Below, piece after piece: positions 17,523 through 25,883 of a DNA stretch of 64,000 bases (the stretch's first letter is position 1; each line of letters begins with the position of its first letter). The DNA lies in contig OY729430.1 in NCBI GenBank assembly GCA_963422415.1, forward strand, positions 2,480,001 to 2,544,000, written 5' to 3'. A program made the position numbers and the translations under genes. This DNA comes from Bin34 sp963422415. Lineage in GTDB: Bacteria; Chloroflexota; Anaerolineae; Caldilineales; Caldilineaceae. The notes beneath the pieces were generated by a model. It saw nothing but the letters and a program-made list of their open reading frames with translations, ran no database searches and was not told the origin of the DNA.

Positions 17523-18758
17523 TCAGTCACCCATTGTCCAGACAGTTTCTCTCTTGGGAGATCTCGGGATGGTCAGCAGAGCCAGAAAGCACATGGAAAA
17601 CATCATCTGCAACCCTAGAGCCAACAGGGTCACTGCGGGAATGGCTATCTGCAGCCGCGCCTCGATGGCGGCGGCAACATCGCTGGTCTGCGTGGTCTGT
17701 GCCCAAACGAACAGACTCCAGACACCCCCTACCGCCCCCAGCAGAGCTAGAGCAAGGCCGAATGCAAAGACAGCTTCGGGCAGTCCTCTTCGTTGGCCCA
17801 ACATCTTCCCGAATCCATGGGCAAGACCCATGGTTTTATAAAAGGCACTGGCCAACAGGGCAAAGAAGATCATCTGATTTCCGGAGATAGCAAAAGCGGC
17901 CCCGAAGATCATCGTGTATGCTCCAAGCAGCCCGCCTTCTTCCACCGTATAGAGGACGGGCATGGTCAACAGCAGTGCGCCAGCGGCAACCAGAAGGCAT
18001 CCAGGGTAAAGAAACAACCAATGGTGAGACAGCACAAGAAGCAGTCGGAGGTGGCGCCAGCCATCTTGCCAAATCCGTAAATGCGAAGAACGGTTGGGAT
18101 CCATGGCCCTGCGCTGGACTACTGGAACTTCGGTGATCCGCATATTCATTCGGATGGCTTTAGCAATCATCTCGCTTGCCAATTCCATCCCGGGGCATTG
18201 CAACGCAAGGGCACGGACGCTAGCCGCGCTAAATCCCCTCAGTCCGCAGTGAAAATCCCCGACGGGAGATTGGAAGAGCAGTTTTCCAATGCCAGACAGT
18301 AGCGGATTGCCGATGTGACGGCGCAGAAACGGCATCTCAGAATCACCCCCCCCTCCCCTCACAAATCGGTTCCCAAACACGAAATCGTAGCCTTCCTGTA
18401 GATGTTCCCAGAACGGCTCCAACGCCCCTAGGTCATGTTCTCCGTCACCGTCTCCCAAGATAATGAACTGCCCGCGGGCGGCTTCGATTCCCGCGATTAT
18501 GGTATTGCCGTATCCTTGGATTTGCTCTAGCACGACGCGCGCGCCTGCCTCCTCCGCACGGGCCGCCGACTGGTCTTGGCTGTTGTTGTCCACCACCAGA
18601 ACCTCTCCGCAGATAGTGTTTCTTTCCAGAAACCCGTGAGCCTCAGTGACGCAACGAGCGATAGATATTTCTTCGTTACGGCACAGAATCACGATTGACA
18701 GTTTCGGAGCCGACCAGTCTTGGTTAGGCGTGGGGTGTGCAATTTGCACCATATTCAT
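17523..18758 (-). CDS. GT2 polyprenyl-phosphate sugar synthase-like protein with membrane tail
   Basis: This 411-residue protein has an N-terminal GT-A domain (KLSIVILCRNEE, VLVVDNNSQD, ILGDGDGEHD) like dolichyl-phosphate mannose synthase and ArnC. Four hydrophobic segments in the last 170 residues anchor it in the membrane. The predicted reaction is transfer of a sugar from a nucleotide donor to undecaprenyl phosphate on the cytoplasmic face. The usual DADGQH motif reads GDGDGEHD, so the metal-binding aspartates are kept. It is the first gene of a three-gene unit, and its stop at 17523 is 22 bases before the flippase ATG. An alternative start is the second ATG at 18752. Confidence 0.85.
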   Translation of the reverse strand: MNMVQIAHPTPNQDWSAPKLSIVILCRNEEISIARCVTEAHGFLERNTICGEVLVVDNNSQDQSAARAEEAGARVVLEQIQGYGNTIIAGIEAARGQFIILGDGDGEHDLGALEPFWEHLQEGYDFVFGNRFVRGGGGDSEMPFLRRHIGNPLLSGIGKLLFQSPVGDFHCGLRGFSAASVRALALQCPGMELASEMIAKAIRMNMRITEVPVVQRRAMDPNRSSHLRIWQDGWRHLRLLLVLSHHWLFLYPGCLLVAAGALLLTMPVLYTVEEGGLLGAYTMIFGAAFAISGNQMIFFALLASAFYKTMGLAHGFGKMLGQRRGLPEAVFAFGLALALLGAVGGVWSLFVWAQTTQTSDVAAAIEARLQIAIPAVTLLALGLQMMFSMCFLALLTIPRSPKRETVWTMGD

Positions 18759-19800
18759 TGTCGATGCACGCCAAGCTTTCGCGCAGTCAAGCGTCTTGTG
18801 CCCTGGTAAACTCCAGAATATCGACGCCGCGTTTTGACCTTATAGATAGTCAAGCTCTACCCTCCTTGAGCGAAAGAGGATGCAGGCAAGCGCGGACAAG
18901 CTAGTCTGCTTGTGTACCCTGGTTCCAGCGGTAAAAATCTTCCACGATGCCATAGCCTAGATGCTGGTCCCTTCCCTTCAGATTTTGTCCTGCAGGAGTC
19001 TGCGTCAGTTCCCCAGACAACGTACGGGTTCATCCATGGCTTCTCCAGCTTGCATGTCTGCCGAAAATCCTATGATACACTGAACGCCGGATCGCCCGGG
19101 CCCGCGCCATGGTCAGCAATCATCTGGCCTGCATCTATACGTCAGGATGAAGCGCGTGGGGGCCGCGCGCTTCACAAGCTCACATTGACGTATACCCCCG
19201 AGAGCGGCTCGGGCCACAGTGAATCCAAGGCATCTTGCCGCTGACAAAGGCAAGACGGAGCCTGCATATTGGTGCCTTGATACCACGAAGGACAGATTCC
19301 CGTCTATACCATCAGCATGGCGATGCTCTCTCATTTTCCGGGTATTGGCTTCCCATCCCTACCAATGGGCCAGCAATCGCAGGACAATATCGGAGCTTGA
19401 CTTCGTCCGTCCCTCGATTATTGTTCGTTTTCCCCTTTGCGCCGCACATTCGGGCGCTGTGTGCGCTTCCACAGCTTCGCTTCCTTGAAGGGGGCATGCC
19501 CCCGCCGATCCGCTGCATGAACCTTCATATATAATTCCCAAGGTAACGACTGTACAGAACGAGCTGTTTTTCACGAAGGCACATCTATGCCGATATCTTG
19601 GTCAACCTAACCGGTGGCCACTGTCCTTGGTCTTCATGCACTGTTCAGGTGTCGAATCCGTTCCAGACCTCGATTCCAGTCCTGAAAATACCCTATGCCA
19701 AGAGGGTCAGGCGAGAAACCTCTAACCACGCCATCGTTGCCGATTCAAGAAAATGGCGTGCCGGCGATGGCCAAGGATGCGCTGCTCCGTTGCACCGCAT
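18759..19800. other. Gene-poor stretch with possible coding remnants
   Basis: About one kilobase holds no coding sequence I can support. On the minus strand around 18905-19035 a short open stretch ending in YRWNQGTQAD before a stop reads protein-like but is interrupted a few dozen codons upstream. It could be the tail of a lost gene. The stretch separates the two divergent glycosylation loci, so it should also contain their promoters; I could not assign boxes with confidence. Confidence 0.35.
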
Positions 19801-19893
19801 CCTTGCTGACCAGCTGCGTTTTGTCTGCTGGAATGGGGCGTGGGGATTGCAACGGGCATGGCCATGGCCGTGGCGGCGATAGGAGCGCGATGA
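19801..19893 (+). pseudogene. Remnant of ArnE/F-like flippase gene (first inverted copy)
   Basis: In one frame the sequence reads ADQLRFVCWNGAW, aligning with GERLSFMYWIGL near the end of the intact flippase. After a one-base shift the hydrophobic tail GIATGMAMAVAAIGAR runs to a TGA at the expected end. A frame-disrupted MKTTGLAG start-like segment follows at 19898, ahead of the intact transferase. The match is short and by eye, so this is tentative. Confidence 0.4.
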
Positions 19894-19941
19894 ATTCATG
19901 AAGACGACAGGGCTTGCCGGGGCAATCTGCGCATACCGGGG

Positions 19942-21948
19942 ATGTCCCGCTTCACCGCGCTGCTAGCGGCGCTGGGCGCGTTGGGCACCGGGTTGGTTCT
20001 GCTGCGTGAGGTCAACCATGGCGTGAGGGTAGGCGGAGATTCCCTGACTTACTTGTCCGTGGCACGCAGCCTGTCGGAAGGAAGAGGGTTCGTCTTGTGG
20101 AACGGGCACATGTACGAGAATGCGGCGCCGTTCTTTCCATTGGCGCTGGCCTTCGCCAGACTGTTGGGCCTGGATGCAATGGATGCCGCCGGATACGTCA
20201 ATGCCACGGCCTTTGGACTGACTGTCTTCACCACCGCGATGTGGCTGCGCCGCCGCGTAGCGTCTCGCTTTTTGGTTGTCTGGGCCGGACTGGCCTGTGT
20301 CCTATCGCCGCTGCTGGCGCAACTTTCTGCCTGGACCATGACAGAGTCTCTGTTCGTGCTGTTCACGACTCTCTCGCTATCCACGCTGGACCGGTTTCTG
20401 GACACAGGCCAACGGTCGTGCCTGCTGCGCGCGGCGATATGCGCCGCTCTGGCCTGTCTGACCCGCTACATCGGCGTCACGGTAGTGGCCAGCGCCTTGC
20501 TGCTGTTGCTGTGGCGGCGCAGCACGACGTTCACGACAAAAACAAAGGATGCCGCCCTCTATGCCGTTATGGCGCTGACGCCCATTGGCGTGTGGATGTC
20601 AAGAAATTTTCTGAATTCGGGAACATGGACCGGACAGCTGGTCGCGTCTGACTTTACGTGGCCGAGTACCCTCCATACGGCCAGTTCCGAGTTCATCCGC
20701 TGGACATTGGGCGATCTCGGGTTCGCCCTGTTGCGCACATGGTCTGCACAATACTTCAACATTACGATATCACCGGCCCCGTCCGCGGTATTCGCCATCC
20801 GAGATCCTGCCATGGATGGCGTGTTTCTCATGATCCACGGTGGGCTCGTTCTAGCCATCGGCGCAGGTTATGTTCTCGTACGTCTGCGCTCCAGCGGGTA
20901 CGTACAGAGTGTAGGAACATGGGCCGTCCCGGTCGTTTTCGGGTCAGTCTATACGCTGGTCTTGATCTCGGTCCTTTTGCTTGAGAAGCCTGAATTTTAT
21001 CCCCGATTTCTGGCGCCGCTGTATGTGCCGGCACTAGTGATGGCTACACTAATTCTGCAAGAATGCCTGCGTTGGACTGCGGAGCGTCCGGCTCTGGATG
21101 CCGACATAGCAGGCCGAGATTACGCCTCAAGGCCGGTGCGTGGACTGACGGTTCTCCTGGTGGTCGGTCTCTCTCTCTGGCTGACTCAGCAGGTTTATGC
21201 GAATTACCGCGATATAAAATTCTGGATGGGCTCTAGTGCTTACTCGGGGTGGAGCAACTTCGAGACGGTGCGCTACTTGCGGACCCATTCGCCAAGAGGG
21301 GATGTTTTGACCAATCGCGCTGCGGCACTCTACGCGGTAACGGACATTCCTCAGGACAGACTCCATGCGTTATGGACTTGGCAACCGGATTCTTGGATCG
21401 TCAACACCTACGCAGACGGTACGGACATGCACTTCGTCTGGTTCCACGGATCCCACCAACCCCTATTTGAGCTGGAAGAGCTGGCCGCGCTGCCGGGAAT
21501 GGAAATGGTAGAGGTTCTGGAAGATGGCGTCATACTGAGGCAGCAGAAGTCCGGCCGGGCTTCTGCTGCCAAGGCTCAGTCTAGGAATATTCTGAGCGAA
21601 AATGCGCTGCAGCACGCCCGTCGCATTGTCCGTGCCTTCTTCACTGTGTATCTGGACGAAAAAAGAAACCGGCTGATTTACGTAAGATCCGAGTGCAGAG
21701 ACGAGGACATGGTCCCGCCGTTCTTCCTGCACCTCATCCCGGTCGATCCCGCCGACTTGCCTGAGAATCGCCGGCCGTACACTTTTGACAATCTGGACTT
21801 CTCCTTCCATAACCGTGGATTTACAAGCGATGGAAAATGTGTTGCGATACGCAACCTTCCCAGCTACGACATCGCCGAAATCAGAACTGGTCAGCTCACA
21901 AGCGAAGGTCAGCTATGGAAAGAGACATTCCGCCTAGCTACCCAGTAA
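19942..21948 (+). CDS. GT39/ArnT-like membrane glycosyltransferase with C-terminal extension
   Basis: This 668-residue polytopic protein is a clear paralogue of the protein at 15474-17135. Both share LVLLREVNHGV/LILLREATYGV, a GGDSLTYLSVARSL/TVDSVSYIATARNL loop with the likely catalytic aspartate, the FFPLALAFA block and ALACLTRYIGV. It differs by about 120 extra residues at the C-terminus (roughly 545-668), a soluble segment rich in F, D and R that the other copy lacks and that I do not recognise. The ATG at 19942 follows GGGG but has no classic site; an out-of-frame ATG at 19898 suggests that the true N-terminus was shortened by a frameshift. It lies between two decayed flippase copies. Expected role: transfer of a lipid-linked sugar at the outer face. 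Confidence 0.75.
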   Translation: MSRFTALLAALGALGTGLVLLREVNHGVRVGGDSLTYLSVARSLSEGRGFVLWNGHMYENAAPFFPLALAFARLLGLDAMDAAGYVNATAFGLTVFTTAMWLRRRVASRFLVVWAGLACVLSPLLAQLSAWTMTESLFVLFTTLSLSTLDRFLDTGQRSCLLRAAICAALACLTRYIGVTVVASALLLLLWRRSTTFTTKTKDAALYAVMALTPIGVWMSRNFLNSGTWTGQLVASDFTWPSTLHTASSEFIRWTLGDLGFALLRTWSAQYFNITISPAPSAVFAIRDPAMDGVFLMIHGGLVLAIGAGYVLVRLRSSGYVQSVGTWAVPVVFGSVYTLVLISVLLLEKPEFYPRFLAPLYVPALVMATLILQECLRWTAERPALDADIAGRDYASRPVRGLTVLLVVGLSLWLTQQVYANYRDIKFWMGSSAYSGWSNFETVRYLRTHSPRGDVLTNRAAALYAVTDIPQDRLHALWTWQPDSWIVNTYADGTDMHFVWFHGSHQPLFELEELAALPGMEMVEVLEDGVILRQQKSGRASAAKAQSRNILSENALQHARRIVRAFFTVYLDEKRNRLIYVRSECRDEDMVPPFFLHLIPVDPADLPENRRPYTFDNLDFSFHNRGFTSDGKCVAIRNLPSYDIAEIRTGQLTSEGQLWKETFRLATQ

Positions 21949-22057
21949 GACCGTTTTAGGCCACTACAACGTGCTTGGCCGGACCAGGGCGGTCCGAGGG
22001 GAATGGATCGTAGTCTACAGCCGTGCGGCCGCGCGCTGCTCTGCGTACTTCGGAGAA

Positions 22058-22278
22058 TATGGCAGGGCAGGTGGGGTGCGCTGTTCATCTACGGCGCGGT
22101 CCCGTTGCTATGGGTGGTTCGTCCCGTCGCGTGTACCCCTAGTGACCCTCACGTTCGTCATTGTGCCCATCATCAATGCAATGTTTTCGGGTGAGCAGCT
22201 GAACTCATGTATTGGATTGACCTCTTGGCCATCGTGGTGGGAATGGCCGTGACGGTGGCGGAACCGGTTTCGCGATGA
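22058..22278 (+). pseudogene. Decayed ArnE/F-like flippase gene (second copy)
   Basis: Segments of the intact flippase (17132-17500) appear in order but in different frames: WGALFIYGAVPLLW matches WAALFIYGAATLLW, then after a shift VTLTFVIVPIINAMFSGEQL matches VALTFVIVPIISTVFLGERL, then further shifts lead to a VSR-TGA end. The TGA at 22276-22278 overlaps the ATG of the next fragment exactly as in the intact pair. It is clearly a frameshifted pseudogene in inverted orientation relative to its parent. Confidence 0.85.
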
Positions 22279-22448
22279 GGACAGCGGTCCCAGTGAAAGC
22301 GCTCGGAATTGATCGATTCACCATTTTTCCGCTGACTCTCGGCATATTGGGCGGAGGTCTGATTCTGCTGCGGGACGTTACATATGGCGTGGGACGGACA
22401 GTGGACTCCCTAGCCTAATGGCGACCGCGCGAAATCCGTTGGCTGGCA
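22275..22448 (+). pseudogene. 5' fragment of ArnT-like transferase gene
   Basis: The fragment opens with MRTAVPVKALGIDRFTI, nearly the N-terminus of the 553-residue transferase (MRTLARVKTLGIDRFTI). It continues through LILLRDVTYGVG to a premature TAA at 22416; homology (ATARNPLAG) persists in another frame to about 22448 and then stops. Only the first tenth of the gene remains. It lies about 130 bases upstream of the ABC importer operon. Confidence 0.88.
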
Positions 22449-22577
22449 ATCGTTCAGAGAGCAGGACAATATTCGGATCCTGACTTCGTCGGGGGTCAAG
22501 ACTTGTGTTTTTGCCCCTATCTCTTTTGTGCTAGCATGGCCCAATTCCTGATTCACAATACAAGAGGCACATAACTT

Positions 22578-23915
22578 ATGTCTGGTCAAAGCGCTGGTCG
22601 TTTGAACCGTAGACGCTTCCTGCAAGTGTCCGCCTTGGGCGCGGGCGTCGCACTACTGTCGGCGTGTGAATTGCCCGTGGAACCAACCGCCACTGGTCCC
22701 AGCAGGGATGATTTACCCATCATCTATTGGTCCATGTTTGGTTTGGAAGAGGCGGCTCAGGCACAGAATCAGGTGGAGAGATTCAATGAACGGACTGGCG
22801 AAAACGCGATCTTCATGTCCATTGGGTGGGGCAATGTAGCTCAGAAGGCCCAGGTCGCAATTGAAGGAGGAAATCCGCCCGACTTGGTTTCTCTATGGTC
22901 ACAGGCATACAGCTGGGGACCTCGGGGCCTTTTGCAGCCATTGGAGTCTTACGCAGAAGCGGACGGGTTTGATGGCGAGGGCTGGTCCCCTCCGGCCTAT
23001 GAGGCATTGTGGTCCGAAGGCCATCTGTGGGGTACTGGCCACACCTTGAACGTATGGGGACTGCACCTGAATCAAGACCAGCTGGACGAAGCCGGTGTCA
23101 CCGAAATCCCTACGGAGATCGAAGGCTTGGATGCACTGGCCGAAGAAATGACAACCTGGGATGACGACGGGAATCTCACCCGTCTGGGCTTTCTGCCTTG
23201 GCAGAACAGCAACCTGTGGCACTGGGGCTGGGCTCATGGGGCGACCTTCTATGACGAGGACACCGACACGGTCACTGCGGACCAGGATGAAGGTCTATTG
23301 CAGGCTTTGGCGTGGTTCCAAAGCTACGCCGACAAATATGACATTGAAAAGGTTGACCGGTTCCGTTCCGGATTCGGTCGGGCCACGATGTCCAGTGACG
23401 ACCCTTGGTACGTCGGCAAGGTGTCGGCCCAAATCGACGGCAGCTGGAAGCGCAGTTGGGTTCCCCGGTACGCTCCTGAACTAAATTACGCGGTGGCGAA
23501 GTCTCCGGCCGCGACGGGCATCGGACACACCAGCCTAGTGGAAATTGGCGCCATGTTCAATGTACCCACGGGCGCCAAGAATCCAGAGGGCGGTTGGAAG
23601 CTGGCCTTGGAGATGGCTTCTGCCCAGAATCAGATTGAGTTCGGCAAGCTGGTCGGTGACATCCCGCCCTTGCATGCCGCGGCCCGGGAGCCGGAATTCC
23701 TCGAGGCCTTGCCCTACAACGAATTATTTGTGGAACTGACCGAAGAAAGCGGCAGAGCCTGGCCCCGCATGCCCGTCCTGTCCATTTACAAGCAGGAAAT
23801 GGAGCGTATCACAGACCAGGTGGTGCATGGCAAGATCGAACCCGCTGCGGCCTTGGCTGAAATGGCGGCCAAGGTACAGGATGAGTTGAACGACTTCAGG
23901 GCACAGACAGCCTAG
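22578..23915 (+). CDS. ABC sugar transporter substrate-binding lipoprotein
   Basis: This 445-residue extracellular binding protein (solute-binding family 1) captures a carbohydrate for the two permeases that follow. The N-terminus combines a twin-arginine-like motif (NRRRFLQ, residues 13-19) with a hydrophobic run and the lipobox LLSAC (cysteine about residue 33), so it may be exported folded through Tat and then lipidated. The family layout is visible: ITYWSMFG-like first strand (IIYWSMFGLEE), WGNVAQKAQVAIEGGNPPDLVSLWSQ, and aromatic residues throughout that would stack on sugar rings. AGAGG lies about ten bases before the ATG. The 3' side has a large hairpin before the first permease gene. 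The ligand is not determined, but the GH42 gene downstream suggests a galactoside. Confidence 0.9.
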   Translation: MSGQSAGRLNRRRFLQVSALGAGVALLSACELPVEPTATGPSRDDLPIIYWSMFGLEEAAQAQNQVERFNERTGENAIFMSIGWGNVAQKAQVAIEGGNPPDLVSLWSQAYSWGPRGLLQPLESYAEADGFDGEGWSPPAYEALWSEGHLWGTGHTLNVWGLHLNQDQLDEAGVTEIPTEIEGLDALAEEMTTWDDDGNLTRLGFLPWQNSNLWHWGWAHGATFYDEDTDTVTADQDEGLLQALAWFQSYADKYDIEKVDRFRSGFGRATMSSDDPWYVGKVSAQIDGSWKRSWVPRYAPELNYAVAKSPAATGIGHTSLVEIGAMFNVPTGAKNPEGGWKLALEMASAQNQIEFGKLVGDIPPLHAAAREPEFLEALPYNELFVELTEESGRAWPRMPVLSIYKQEMERITDQVVHGKIEPAAALAEMAAKVQDELNDFRAQTA

Positions 23916-23957
23916 TTCCTGTCAAGCCACGGGCCCCACCGCCCGCGGCTGAAACAA

Positions 23958-24005
23958 AATGTCCAGATGGCCCGGCGCGTCAGCGGCTTTGGCCATCTGG
24001 ACATT
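23958..24005. terminator. Intercistronic hairpin after the binding-protein gene
   Basis: A perfect 15-bp stem (23958-23972 with 23991-24005) closes an 18-base loop in the 156-base gap between the binding protein and the first permease. There is no T run, so partial termination or protection of the upstream mRNA is more likely than full termination. Hairpins at this place commonly let binding proteins be made in excess of permeases. Confidence 0.65.
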
Positions 24006-24071
24006 GCCCCTGCTCCAACCGACTGACGACAGGGCCCGGCGTGTCGTGGCTCTGTTTCCGTGATTCACCCC

Positions 24072-24977
24072 ATGGCCCCTATCTTTACCCGACAAGAGCG
24101 AAGGCAACTGCGCGTTGGGGTTACGTTCGCTCTGCCTTGGATCTTGGGATTCTGCGGATTTACGGTCTTTCCCGTCGTAGCCTCTTTCTACTACAGCCTG
24201 CACGTATACACCCGATTTGGACAGCCCATGACTTGGGTGGGGCTGGCCAATTTCAGAGAGTTGCTTTTTGGGGATCCGCTCTTCTGGATATCGCTGTACA
24301 ACACCATCTACATGGTTGCCATCGGCATCCCCTTCCATGTCCTGTTGGCGCTTGTCTTGGCCCTCATTCTGAATCTCAACTTGAAAGGGGTTTCTGTCTA
24401 TCGCACGGTTTTCTATCTGCCGACCATCGTGCCGGTAGTGGCCACATCGGTTCTGTGGCTGTGGGTCTTCAATCCCGAATACGGGATGATCAATGCCCTG
24501 CTTGACCTGTTCGGCGTTCATGGACCTGGCTGGCTAGCCGTGCCTGAATTGGCCAAGCCTTCGCTCATCATTATGGGAGTCTGGACCATCGGCGGCACTC
24601 TGGTCATTTTCCTGGCTGGCTTGCAAGACATCCCCATGCAGTTGTACGAGGCGGCCATGATTGACGGAGCGGGTCCCATCCATCGAGTCAGGCATGTCAC
24701 ACTGCCTATGCTCTCGCCGGTAATTTTCTTCAATTTCATCATTGGCTTGATCAACGGGTTTCAAGTCTTTACCCAAGCCTTCATCATGACGAGGGGCGGC
24801 CCCCTGGATGCCACGCGCTTCTATGCCCTGTATCTCTACGAAAATGCATTCGAGCATTTCAAAATGCCATACGCCTCCGCCATGGCCTGGATTTTGTTTT
24901 TGGTGGTGATGGCAGCCACACTCATCGTCTTCAAGTCCTCGGCGCGTTTTGTCTACTACGAAGGTGAGGAGCAATAG
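24072..24977 (+). CDS. ABC sugar transporter permease, MalF/UgpA type
   Basis: This protein of about 301 residues has six hydrophobic segments and the binding-protein-dependent permease signature EAAMIDGAGPIHRVRHVTLP (the EAA loop that docks the ATPase). It forms the membrane channel with the next gene product. An in-frame GTG at 24060 is an alternative start; neither has a strong ribosome site, which fits translation limited by the preceding hairpin. No ATPase gene follows, so a shared MsmK/UgpC-like ATPase from elsewhere is needed. Confidence 0.9.
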   Translation: MAPIFTRQERRQLRVGVTFALPWILGFCGFTVFPVVASFYYSLHVYTRFGQPMTWVGLANFRELLFGDPLFWISLYNTIYMVAIGIPFHVLLALVLALILNLNLKGVSVYRTVFYLPTIVPVVATSVLWLWVFNPEYGMINALLDLFGVHGPGWLAVPELAKPSLIIMGVWTIGGTLVIFLAGLQDIPMQLYEAAMIDGAGPIHRVRHVTLPMLSPVIFFNFIIGLINGFQVFTQAFIMTRGGPLDATRFYALYLYENAFEHFKMPYASAMAWILFLVVMAATLIVFKSSARFVYYEGEEQ

Positions 24978-24997
24978 GAACCCGTCCCGCGTGCCTT

Positions 24998-25864
24998 ATG
25001 ACCACCTCAACCCCCTCTCTGTTGCCAAGCTCCCGTTCGGCGAATGTCGCCCTAGGCAAGGTTCTGGGCCATGCAGGCCTGATTTTTTTTGGCCTGTTTT
25101 TTTGTATGCCTTTCTTTTGGCTGGTATCCACATCCTTCAAGGAATTGAATCAGATATTTCAGCTGCCTCCGGTCTGGATCCCCAATCCGGTGCGTTGGCA
25201 GAACTATCCGGAGGCCTTGGGATACTTCCCGTTCCTGAATCAACTGCGCAACACTCTGGTCGTGGCCATGGCGGCCGTGGTGCTGACTCTCTTGTCAAGC
25301 ACACTGGTAGCCTACAGCTTTTCCCGGCTCCGGTGGCCAGGACGAAACGTCTGTTTCTTTCTGATGCTATCTACCATGATGCTGCCGTATCAGGTGACCA
25401 TGGTGCCCCTCTTCATCATCTTCCGAAATCTGAACATGGTGAATACGCTGTGGCCTCTCATCATCCTCCATGCCTTTGGCGTTCCCTTTTTCATTTTTCT
25501 GCTGCGCCAGTTCTTTTTGGGCTTGCCACGCGAACTGGACGATGCAGCCACTATCGACGGCTGTACGGCCGCGGGCATCTTGTGGAGGATAATTCTGCCT
25601 TTGGCCAAGCCGGCGCTGGCCACGGTGGCCCTTTTTCAATTCCTGAACAGCTGGAACGACTTTCTAGGTCCTTTGATTTATCTGAATGACCCTGAAAAAT
25701 ACACTCTATCGCTGGGCATTCAGGTTTTCGCCAGTACATCCGGGGTGCACTGGGGCTGGATGATGGCCGTCACCACCGTACTTACGGTGCCGGTGGTCTT
25801 TCTGTTCTTTTTCACCCAGCGGACGTTTATTCAAGGCATTGCCTTGACAGGCATCAAAGGCTGA
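24998..25864 (+). CDS. ABC sugar transporter permease, MalG/UgpE type
   Basis: The second permease has 288 residues, six hydrophobic segments and the EAA-type loop DDAATIDGCTAAGILWRIILP. The segment FFCMPFFWLVSTSFKE is the typical first helix of MalG-like subunits. It begins 20 bases after the first permease and ends 19 bases before the GH42 gene, so the four genes form one operon. The start ATG has no strong ribosome site and may rely on coupling. Confidence 0.9.
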   Translation: MTTSTPSLLPSSRSANVALGKVLGHAGLIFFGLFFCMPFFWLVSTSFKELNQIFQLPPVWIPNPVRWQNYPEALGYFPFLNQLRNTLVVAMAAVVLTLLSSTLVAYSFSRLRWPGRNVCFFLMLSTMMLPYQVTMVPLFIIFRNLNMVNTLWPLIILHAFGVPFFIFLLRQFFLGLPRELDDAATIDGCTAAGILWRIILPLAKPALATVALFQFLNSWNDFLGPLIYLNDPEKYTLSLGIQVFASTSGVHWGWMMAVTTVLTVPVVFLFFFTQRTFIQGIALTGIKG

Positions 25865-25883
25865 GGCAGTAAAGGAGAGACGC

